Shown here: one piece after another, positions 18,389-24,675 of the stretch
How positions within the stretch are numbered: position 1 is the stretch's first letter
Layout: each line of letters opens with the position of its first letter
From: an uncultured Pelagibacteraceae bacterium
GTDB lineage: Bacteria; Pseudomonadota; Alphaproteobacteria; Pelagibacterales; Pelagibacteraceae
Assembly: GCA_902519945.1 (NCBI GenBank)
Contig: CABYLY010000002.1
Span: 109,356 to 150,991, forward strand
DNA length: 41,636 nt
Reading direction: 5' to 3'
Notes under the pieces: generated by a model
What the model was told of the DNA's origin: nothing
The model's input: only the letters and a program-made list of their open reading frames with translations
Database searches by the model: none
Program-made: the position numbers and the translations under genes

Positions 18389-19000
18389 ATGCCCGAAAGA
18401 AGAATACATAAACTTTTCCCTACACCAATATTTGAGTGCAAAATTGAAAGTTATAAGGAATTAAATAAAGATTTAGAAAATTATATTTATAATCTTGAGA
18501 AAGAAGATGCAAAGGGTGTTAAGGCCTCTAATGAGGGAGGATGGCATTCCCCATATTGGCAAATTGCAAAAAGCCCAGAAGCAAGAAAATTTGTCGATGC
18601 AGTATCTCCAGTTCTATATGAAATTATAACAAAAGATTATGCATGGAAATGTAAGCCAGAGCATATTACATTTGAAGGCATGTGGTCTATTATTAATAGA
18701 AAAAATTCACTTAATATGAGGCACTTTCATCCTAATTGTCATTTAAGTGCAGCATATTATGTGAAAGCAAAAGAAAATTGTGGGAAAATAAAGTTTTATG
18801 ATCCGCTCGATCAAAGGTTAATTAAAGCACCAAGAAAATCTGTCCAAAACGATTTAAATATTGAAGCCGTGACCTTTACACCTCAGGAAGGTGATTTACT
18901 TATTTTTCCATCTTATTTCCATCACTCTGTTGAAGAAAACTTATCTGGAGAGGATAGAATAGTCATAAGTTTTAACGTTGAAATTCAAAAAATTTCTTAA
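18389..19000 (+). CDS. Putative 2-oxoglutarate/Fe(II) oxygenase (TIGR02466-type)
   Basis: 203-residue protein starting MPERRIHKLFPTPIF, the typical opening of this family of putative 2OG-Fe(II) oxygenases. Putative iron ligands are His in MRHFHPNCHLSAAYYV and His in PSYFHHSVEEN; the 2-oxoglutarate-binding Arg would be in EDRIVISFNV. Substrate unknown. An upstream GTG (18374) overlapping the kinase gene is possible, but ATG 18389 is 1 bp after the kinase stop and fits the family start. It is the last gene of the dapB run; its stop abuts the convergent regulator gene. Confidence 0.8.
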   Translation: MPERRIHKLFPTPIFECKIESYKELNKDLENYIYNLEKEDAKGVKASNEGGWHSPYWQIAKSPEARKFVDAVSPVLYEIITKDYAWKCKPEHITFEGMWSIINRKNSLNMRHFHPNCHLSAAYYVKAKENCGKIKFYDPLDQRLIKAPRKSVQNDLNIEAVTFTPQEGDLLIFPSYFHHSVEENLSGEDRIVISFNVEIQKIS

Positions 19001-19582
19001 TCAGAGAGAATAACCTTTTTTGTTACTTTTAATAAATTGTTTGTCATTAAATTCTTTTTGGATTTTCTTTCTTAATCTATAAATGTGAGTTTCTACTGTG
19101 TGAGTTTCTAAATCTTTATTGTAACCCCAAATTTCATTTTGCAATTTAATAATATTCTGAGGGTCTTTTTTAAAATCAAGATATAAAATTAATTGTAACT
19201 CTTTCTCTGTTAATTTTACTTTCTTTTCTTTTTTAAAAATTGTCCTATCATTTAAATCAAAGTAATAATCTTTAATTTTTTTTTTTGATTGTGTTTGGAA
19301 ACTTTCCTTTAAAATAAAAATATTAATTTTTTCAATCAATTTTTTAATTGGAATTGGAATTTCGTCAATTACCAAAACTTTTGCAAAATCTATGTATGGA
19401 TTTTTCTTTAAATCTTTAAGGTCATTAGTTAATAGTATATAATTCTTATAGTCATCAAACGTATTTTTATTCAAATCTTTTTCATTCATATGCAATATAT
19501 TAAAATTTAATAGATTTTTAAGTTCAATTAAAATGTCGTACAATGTTCTTGAATTAAGAATAAAAATATTTTGACTTAACAT
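19001..19582 (-). CDS. OmpR/PhoB-type winged-helix regulator with degenerate receiver-like N-terminus
   Basis: 193 residues. The C-terminal half (about 105-193) is a clear Trans_reg_C domain: KVKLTEKELQLILYL, IIKLQNEIWGYN, HTVETHIYRLRKKIQ and FIKSNKKGYSL. The N-terminal 100 residues have the size and alternating hydrophobic pattern of a receiver domain. I cannot find the acidic pocket, the phosphoacceptor Asp in usual context or the switch Thr-Lys pattern, so phosphorylation is doubtful. No histidine kinase is nearby. It is divergent, with only 8 bp between starts, from an L,D-transpeptidase, which makes that gene a candidate target. Confidence 0.82.
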   Translation of the reverse strand: MLSQNIFILNSRTLYDILIELKNLLNFNILHMNEKDLNKNTFDDYKNYILLTNDLKDLKKNPYIDFAKVLVIDEIPIPIKKLIEKINIFILKESFQTQSKKKIKDYYFDLNDRTIFKKEKKVKLTEKELQLILYLDFKKDPQNIIKLQNEIWGYNKDLETHTVETHIYRLRKKIQKEFNDKQFIKSNKKGYSL

Positions 19583-19590
19583 AAATTAAT

Positions 19591-20085
19591 ATGATTATTA
19601 GAGTTAGAAACAAACATATACTTGAAATCGATGATTTTCAATTCAGATGTTGTGTCGGTAAAAATGGACTTACAAATAATAAAATTGAAGGTGATAAATG
19701 TACACCCAAAGGGAAGTTCAGGTTAAATAGAATATTTTATAGAGCAGATCGAATTTTAAAATTCAAATCAAAAATTGAAAAAATCAAAATAAAAAAAAAT
19801 ATGGGTTGGTGTGATGATCCAAAAAGTAGACATTACAATCAACTGATTTATATTTCTAAGAAAAAAATAAAATGCGAAAAGCTTTACAGAAAGGACCATA
19901 AGTACGACATCTTAATCGAATTAGATTATAATAGAAAAAAAATAATTCCGCGTAAAGGCAGTGCCATTTTTCTACATCTTACAAATAATTATAAACCTAC
20001 AGCAGGGTGTATGGCTATTTCTGAAAATGACATGAAAATTTTGATAAAAATTCTAAACAAAAAAAATTATATAAAGATAGACTAA
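19591..20085 (+). CDS. YkuD-domain L,D-transpeptidase family protein without signal peptide
   Basis: 164 residues. The YkuD signature is present at the C-terminal side: FLHLTNNYKPTAGCMAIS, with His129 and catalytic Cys140. CTPKGKFRL and MGWCDDPKSRHYN are typical of the proteobacterial subgroup of short YkuD proteins. YkuD enzymes form 3-3 cross-links or attach lipoproteins to peptidoglycan in the periplasm. Here no signal peptide or membrane segment is visible, a common puzzle in this subgroup, so location and substrate are open. Very basic protein. Divergent from the winged-helix gene; 3' end overlaps yggS by 4 bp. Confidence 0.85.
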   Translation: MIIRVRNKHILEIDDFQFRCCVGKNGLTNNKIEGDKCTPKGKFRLNRIFYRADRILKFKSKIEKIKIKKNMGWCDDPKSRHYNQLIYISKKKIKCEKLYRKDHKYDILIELDYNRKKIIPRKGSAIFLHLTNNYKPTAGCMAISENDMKILIKILNKKNYIKID

Positions 20086-20738
20086 CCTCTTTCACCAAAG
20101 ATCTTTGTTCCAATTCTCAAAAAAGTAGAGCCGAATTTACAGGCCACATCGTAGTCATTTGACATTCCCATGCTTAAATCTTTCAATCCAAACTTATCTG
20201 AACATTCTTTCAGTTTTTGAAAAAATTTTTCAGGGTTCTCATTTTGTGGAGGAAGACACATCAAGCCAATAATATCTAAGTTAAGATTTTTTTTACACTC
20301 ATAATAAAAATTATCAAAATCTTTTAAGTTTATTCCATTTTTTTGCTCTTCTTCTCCAAGATTAACTTGAATAAAAATTTTTATTTTTTTATTTTTTTTT
20401 ACTTCTTCTTTGGAAATTTTTTCAGCTAATTTTAAATTATCTAATGAATGTAAATAATCAAATAAAGGTATTAAAAATTTTACCTTATTTGTTTGAACTT
20501 TACCAAGCATATGAAGTTTAATGTCTATGTGTTCTTTTTTAACATCAGTCCATTTAGAGATCGCTTCTTGTATTTTATTTTCACCAAAGTTTTTGTGACC
20601 ATACTCTAAAACTGGTTTTATATGTTCAATATCAAATGTTTTACTTACAGCTATTATTTCTGGTTTTCTTATTTTTTGATCAACCAAAACATTTAATTTA
20701 TTTTCAATATCGATTAAGTTAGTAACTGAACTATGCAT
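20082..20738 (-). CDS. YggS-family pyridoxal phosphate homeostasis protein
   Basis: PLP-binding TIM-barrel protein of the YggS/PLPBP family, involved in B6 vitamer and amino-acid balance rather than catalysis. PLP Lys is in IIAVSKTFD (Lys33). Other motifs are FGENKIQEA, LHMLGKVQTNKVKFL (HxxGxxQxNK), LGLMCLPP-like GLMCLPPQN, and the phosphate-binding LSMGMSNDYDVACKFGSTFLRIG. 218 residues is complete. Its ATG (20738-20736) shares a 6-bp palindrome with the start of the divergent ThiE-like gene. Confidence 0.93.
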   Translation of the reverse strand: MHSSVTNLIDIENKLNVLVDQKIRKPEIIAVSKTFDIEHIKPVLEYGHKNFGENKIQEAISKWTDVKKEHIDIKLHMLGKVQTNKVKFLIPLFDYLHSLDNLKLAEKISKEEVKKNKKIKIFIQVNLGEEEQKNGINLKDFDNFYYECKKNLNLDIIGLMCLPPQNENPEKFFQKLKECSDKFGLKDLSMGMSNDYDVACKFGSTFLRIGTKIFGERG

Positions 20739-21272
20739 AATAAATCTTTAAAACTTTTTTGTTACATTGATAAATTTGACAATATTTTAATTAATAATTT
20801 ACCAAAAAAAACACACGTAATATATAGAAATTACAAAGAAACCCCTAACCTTGAAAAAATTTTAAAAATTAAGAAAGCTTGTAATAATAAAGGATTAAAA
20901 TTTTTTTTAAGCAATAATATAAAGTTGGCGATGCGACTTAAGCTTGATGGAGCTTATATTCCATCCTTTAATAAGGAGTTAAATTTCAATTCATATAATT
21001 TGAATAAAAAATTTAAGTTGTTAGGATCTGCACATAACTTAAAAGAAATTAGAATCAAAGAAATGCAAAAAATCGAGTATATATTCTTATCACCATTGTT
21101 TCCTTCCATTAAAAACAAAAATTACTTAGGAATATATAAATTTTTTAATTTGATGAAGAAAACAAAAAAAAAAGTTGTATGTCTTGGTGGAATAACTAAA
21201 TCTAATATTAAGACTTTAAAAAATCTTAATTTGTACGGAATGGCATCAATTTCATATTTTAAAGTTAATTAA
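20733..21272 (+). CDS. ThiE/TenI-fold protein, divergent thiamine-phosphate-synthase-like
   Basis: 179 residues with the pattern of a short TMP-synthase/TenI barrel: RLKLDGAYIPSFN, LLGSAHNLKEI, EYIFLSPLFPS, YLGIYKF, KVVCLGGITKSNI and YGMASISYF. In genuine ThiE the segment after DG is VHLGQ-x-D and the N-terminus holds QxR/K pyrimidine-pyrophosphate contacts. Here the former reads AYIPSFN and the latter is not recognisable, so catalytic ThiE activity is doubtful. It may be a degenerate or repurposed homologue. The ATG lies within ATGCAT, shared with yggS. The TPR-sulfotransferase gene follows after 1 bp. Confidence 0.7.
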   Translation: MHNKSLKLFCYIDKFDNILINNLPKKTHVIYRNYKETPNLEKILKIKKACNNKGLKFFLSNNIKLAMRLKLDGAYIPSFNKELNFNSYNLNKKFKLLGSAHNLKEIRIKEMQKIEYIFLSPLFPSIKNKNYLGIYKFFNLMKKTKKKVVCLGGITKSNIKTLKNLNLYGMASISYFKVN

Positions 21273-21273
21273 C

Positions 21274-22824
21274 ATGGTCAAAAAATTAGATATTCAATTT
21301 ATTAAATCTGAATTAAAAAAAATTAATAATCTTTTTTTATCCGGTCGTTATGAAAAAGTTATAGAGAAAACGAAAGTTTTATTAAAAAAAGATCCTACTC
21401 AAACACCATTTTATAATTTTATTGGTCTATCATACAAACAATTAAACAATGTTGGTATGGCTGAGAGCACATTTAAATCTGGCATAAATATAAGACCAGA
21501 TGCTTATAGCTTATTGTGTAATTTAGGTGCTTTATACAGAACTACAGAAAGATTTGAAGAAGCTGAAGAATTATTTAAAAAAGCTATAAAATTACATCCA
21601 AAAAATTTAAGTGTTCTTGTCAATTATGCAAATCTCAAAAGTGACTTGAACCAAATAGATGAAGCAATAGCATTATATAAAGCAGGATTTGAAATTAACA
21701 ATAACCATGAAACTTTATTAATTAATTATGCTGGAGCATTTTCAATTAAAGGAGACTTTGAAAACTCAAAAAAAATTTTGAAAATATTACATGAAAAATT
21801 TCCAAACAATATTATTGCGCACAAAATGTACAGTAGTATCAATAATTATGACAAAGATACTGAACATCAAACTGTGATGCAAAATAAACTTAAAGATGAA
21901 AAATTAACTTATTTTGATAAAGCAAAATTATGTTTTGCGCTAGCCAAATCCTATACTGACCAAAAAAATCATAAAGAGTCGTCTAATTATTTTATTAAAG
22001 GAAATGAAAATATGTTTAAGACTTATAAAGATGCAAATATAAATAATCAAATCAAGCTTTTTCAAAAAATTAAAAATGAATTTAAATTGCATAACTTTGA
22101 AAATAAAAATCAAAATGACGAACCAAGGTTGATTTTCATTGTTGGCCTCCCAAGATCTGGCACAACACTTACACATCAAATTATTTCTTCACATTCAAAA
22201 GTATATGGTGCTGGAGAGCTTCCAGTTCTTAAAAATGCATTCCTTAAAAATAATCAATTAGAGTTAAAGGAAAATGCACTCATAAAAAATTTAAATGTTG
22301 AAGAATTTTCTTCAAAAATCTTAAGTAAATTTATGATTTATGACAAAAACTCAATAATTTTAGACAAAGCACCTTTAAATTTCATGTGGATTGGACATAT
22401 ACACTTATTATTCCCTGACGCCAAAATAATACATATTAATAGAAATATTAAAGATACAGCTCTATCCATTTATAAAAATATGTTTGATGCCTCTGCACTT
22501 ACTTGGACTTATAATCAAGAACACTTGATTAAATTTATTGAACTTTACAAGGATTTGATGAAATTTTGGAAACTCAAATTACCAAATTTAATTTACGAAT
22601 GTAATTATGAAAAATTAGTAAATGATCAAGAAAATGAAACAAAAAAATTAATCAAATTTTGTAATTTAGATTGGGAAGATAATTGTATTGATCATACTAA
22701 AAATAAAACTGGTATTAAAACTGTAAGTCTAGCTCAAGCTAGGAAACCTGTTTATAAAAGTTCCATAAATTTATATGAAACCTATATTGAATACTTACCT
22801 TTTTTAAATCAAATAAAAGAATAA
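21274..22824 (+). CDS. TPR-containing sulfotransferase family protein
   Basis: 516 residues in two parts. Residues about 15-250 are tetratricopeptide-like helical repeats (FEEAEELFKKAIKLHPKNLSVLVNYANLK is one repeat unit, cited here in part). Residues about 283-516 are a sulfotransferase domain. Its PAPS 5'-phosphosulfate loop is GLPRSGTTLTHQIISSH (291 onward), the 3'-phosphate segment is KIIHINRNIKDTALSIYKN, and LDKAPLNFMWIG lies between them. Such fusions are frequent in marine bacteria; acceptors are mostly unknown (glycan, lipid or protein tyrosine). No signal peptide. It ends just before a strong hairpin terminator shared with the convergent porin gene. Confidence 0.87.
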   Translation: MVKKLDIQFIKSELKKINNLFLSGRYEKVIEKTKVLLKKDPTQTPFYNFIGLSYKQLNNVGMAESTFKSGINIRPDAYSLLCNLGALYRTTERFEEAEELFKKAIKLHPKNLSVLVNYANLKSDLNQIDEAIALYKAGFEINNNHETLLINYAGAFSIKGDFENSKKILKILHEKFPNNIIAHKMYSSINNYDKDTEHQTVMQNKLKDEKLTYFDKAKLCFALAKSYTDQKNHKESSNYFIKGNENMFKTYKDANINNQIKLFQKIKNEFKLHNFENKNQNDEPRLIFIVGLPRSGTTLTHQIISSHSKVYGAGELPVLKNAFLKNNQLELKENALIKNLNVEEFSSKILSKFMIYDKNSIILDKAPLNFMWIGHIHLLFPDAKIIHINRNIKDTALSIYKNMFDASALTWTYNQEHLIKFIELYKDLMKFWKLKLPNLIYECNYEKLVNDQENETKKLIKFCNLDWEDNCIDHTKNKTGIKTVSLAQARKPVYKSSINLYETYIEYLPFLNQIKE

Positions 22825-22855
22825 AAAAAAAGGCCCCATAAAATGGGGCCCTTTT
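22823..22855. terminator. Bidirectional intrinsic terminator between sulfotransferase and porin genes
   Basis: Stem GGCCCCAT (22832-22839) and ATGGGGCC (22843-22850) with an AAA loop. Flanks are a run of nine A on the left and CTTTT on the right. Read on the minus strand, the GC-rich stem is followed by nine T, a textbook terminator for the porin mRNA; on the plus strand the T-run is shorter. It is by far the most GC-rich hairpin in the window and the only convincing intrinsic terminator I found. Confidence 0.9.
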
Positions 22856-22875
22856 AATAATTGAGTAATTTCTAA

Positions 22876-23865
22876 TTAAAACGCGAAGTTTAAAGAAATT
22901 TCTGTATGAGTAGACTCTCTTGCTGCTGTGTTAGAAAGGTTTGTACCTTCGTTAGCATGAGCTGCAATTGACATTGAACCCATTGAGTAAGCAATTGACA
23001 TACCTTCAAGTTCTTGGTCAGTAGAAGAAGTTTCAGCTTCTGTTTCTGATTCACCGTAAGAGATTGATAAGTCATCATTTACTTGGAACGCAATACCAAA
23101 CGTATCAGTTTCTAAATCGTTGCTAGTTGTAGCAGCGAAATCGATTTCTGCATGTTGGTAACCAATAGTTAATGGACCGAATGCATATTTAAAGCCATAT
23201 AGATCCATGTCGTCTTCTTGTGTTCCTGTACCTTTATCACCAGTACCACCGTACACTGTTAGACCGTCCATTGGAGTTGCAGTAATCGCAATTGATGTAG
23301 ATGATTTTTTACCACCAGCACCAGAGTTTGAACCATCATCGTTGTTACCAGATGTAGTTTTTGGTGAGTAACCTAATTGAATTGTCGCCATGTCCATTGA
23401 ATAAGCATAGTTAAATCCAGTCATACCAGTGTCAACTTTTCCAACTACAGACTCGTTTGACGAATCAGCATCTGCATCTAGACCATTCCATATCTCTTCT
23501 TCAGCAGTTGGCGTTAAGTCATCGATTTTACCTAGACCTACGTCACCTGAATCTTCAGAGTATGTAATTGAACCTAAATCACCCATATCGTACTTAAGTA
23601 CAGAAGTTGATAATGAAGATCCTGCAGCCATGTTGTGTGTTAATGTAACTGTGTGACCATTGTCCATTTCACCTGAACCGCTGAATGAAATAGATTTTTG
23701 CATACCAAATCTATTACCGTCAGTTTCTAAGTCCTCGTTACCATCACTTGCAGCGTAACCAAACTTAGCTCCACCACTTACTGATAATTCACCAGCGTTA
23801 GCAGCAGAAACAGCTACAAGAGAACCAGCTAGAGCTGTAAGCCCTATCTTTTTAATGTTATCCAT
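22876..23865 (-). CDS. Outer-membrane porin
   Basis: 329-residue exported beta-barrel. The signal peptide (KKIGLTALAGSLVAVSAANA, cleavage before GELSVSGGAKFGYA) leads into alternating polar/aromatic strands rich in Gly, Ser, Asp and Thr. The protein ends in Phe (ISLNFAF), the outer-membrane assembly signal. Surface-loop-like acidic and Gly/Asn/Asp-rich stretches (GNNDDGSNSGAGG) are visible. Composition is unlike its neighbours: low Lys, high Gly/Asp/Thr and less AT-rich codons, as expected for a highly expressed gene. A full Shine-Dalgarno (AAGGAGA) precedes the ATG. The 185-bp upstream region has two inverted repeats. Substrate specificity is unknown. Confidence 0.87.
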   Translation of the reverse strand: MDNIKKIGLTALAGSLVAVSAANAGELSVSGGAKFGYAASDGNEDLETDGNRFGMQKSISFSGSGEMDNGHTVTLTHNMAAGSSLSTSVLKYDMGDLGSITYSEDSGDVGLGKIDDLTPTAEEEIWNGLDADADSSNESVVGKVDTGMTGFNYAYSMDMATIQLGYSPKTTSGNNDDGSNSGAGGKKSSTSIAITATPMDGLTVYGGTGDKGTGTQEDDMDLYGFKYAFGPLTIGYQHAEIDFAATTSNDLETDTFGIAFQVNDDLSISYGESETEAETSSTDQELEGMSIAYSMGSMSIAAHANEGTNLSNTAARESTHTEISLNFAF

Positions 23866-23870
23866 ATTTT

Positions 23871-23878
23871 CTCCTTGT
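23871..23878 (-). promoter_or_regulatory. Strong Shine-Dalgarno of the porin gene
   Basis: On the minus strand AAGGAGA stands about 5 nt before the porin ATG (23865). It is the clearest full-length ribosome-binding site in the window; most other starts have at best AGG or AAAG. It fixes the porin start and suggests very high translation. Confidence 0.8.
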
Positions 23879-23899
23879 TAAAATTATTAATATTAATAA

Positions 23900-23924
23900 C
23901 AGCGAATAATTAGCATAATCGCTG
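23900..23924 (-). promoter_or_regulatory. Inverted repeat in porin upstream/leader region
   Basis: Arms CAGCGA (23900-23905) and TCGCTG (23919-23924) enclose a 13-nt spacer, 35-59 nt upstream of the porin ATG. If transcription starts further upstream this forms a stem-loop in the 5' leader; otherwise it may be an operator. Function unproven. Confidence 0.45.
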
Positions 23925-23940
23925 CTTTTTGAGCCTTATC

Positions 23941-23970
23941 GTATTAAATAAGACTAATTTTTTGATCAAT
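23941..23970 (-). promoter_or_regulatory. Possible porin promoter
   Basis: On the minus strand TTGATC (23968-23963) is followed after 17 bp by TAATAC (23945-23940, approximate), a moderate sigma-70 match. It would start a leader of about 65-75 nt containing the CAGCGA inverted repeat, and the upstream TGTTGCA palindrome would abut its -35. An alternative -10 (TATTTA) lies a few bases closer. Low confidence. Confidence 0.35.
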
Positions 23971-23988
23971 TGTTGCATTTTTGCAACA
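23971..23988. promoter_or_regulatory. Perfect 18-bp inverted repeat upstream of porin, candidate operator
   Basis: TGTTGCA (23971-23977), TTTT, TGCAACA (23982-23988): perfect 7-bp arms in the 185-bp divergent region between the porin and the DUF3576 lipoprotein gene. It sits directly upstream of the proposed porin -35 and has neither a T-run suitable for termination nor a nearby gene end. A transcription-factor binding site is the simplest reading. Confidence 0.5.
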
Positions 23989-24050
23989 CAATTTAATGTT
24001 TTTTTACCCAATTTTGGTGATATTTAAACTTTAGTAATTAATAATCTATT

Positions 24051-24629
24051 ATGATACTGAAATCAAAATTCCACTTAGTCATTTTCAATTCAATCTTAAT
24101 CTTATGTTTTTTTCTTACAACTAATTGTGGGATCTATAAACCAGTAGATGCAAGAAAAATCGATCCCAATGTAAACGAAAGAGTTAAAAAAAATATTGAG
24201 GAAGGTAGAGGATTTAGAGTTATGGGTGGTAAAAAAAATCAAGGTGGCACATTTGAATTTGCTTCCTCAAATGCAATGTGGAGAGCATCATTAGATCTAT
24301 TGGATTTTACACCTTTGAGTAACGTCGATTATTCTGGTGGCATTATTATAACTGATTGGTTTGCAGATGAAAATTCATCAGTAGATGAATCTTTAAAATT
24401 AACAGTAAAATTTTTATCAAATGAGATTAGGGCAGATGGTATAAATGTAATTATACATAAAAAAACCTGTGAAGAAAAAAATAAATGTATTATCAAAAAA
24501 ATAGACTCAACTCTTGCAGGGGAAATTAAATTAGCAATATTAAGAGAGGCTGCAATTTTAAGTCAACAAGATATCGAAAAAAATAAAGTACCATACAGTA
24601 TGCCTGGTGTTTTTAAAAGTGAAAGGTGA
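24051..24629 (+). CDS. DUF3576 family lipoprotein
   Basis: 192 residues. The signal peptide ends in a lipobox-like TTNCG with the lipidated Cys about residue 26. The mature part contains the family core SSNAMWRASLDLLDFTPLSNVDYSGGIIITDWF. The family is typical of Alphaproteobacteria and often sits upstream of leuS, exactly as here (46-bp gap). Molecular function is not known. Association with leuS-lptE suggests an envelope role in lipopolysaccharide or outer-membrane assembly, but this is only context. Divergent from the porin gene. Confidence 0.85.
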   Translation: MILKSKFHLVIFNSILILCFFLTTNCGIYKPVDARKIDPNVNERVKKNIEEGRGFRVMGGKKNQGGTFEFASSNAMWRASLDLLDFTPLSNVDYSGGIIITDWFADENSSVDESLKLTVKFLSNEIRADGINVIIHKKTCEEKNKCIIKKIDSTLAGEIKLAILREAAILSQQDIEKNKVPYSMPGVFKSER

Positions 24630-24675
24630 TTTCCTCAACCTAAACCAACGTATTAATTAGAATATTAATTAAATC

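Noticed and set aside
24651-24671. Direct repeat TATTAATTA x2 upstream of leuS, considered as a CtrA-like TTAA-N7-TTAA site
   Set aside because: Spacing between TTAA units is 8, not 7, and such motifs arise readily in DNA this AT-rich.
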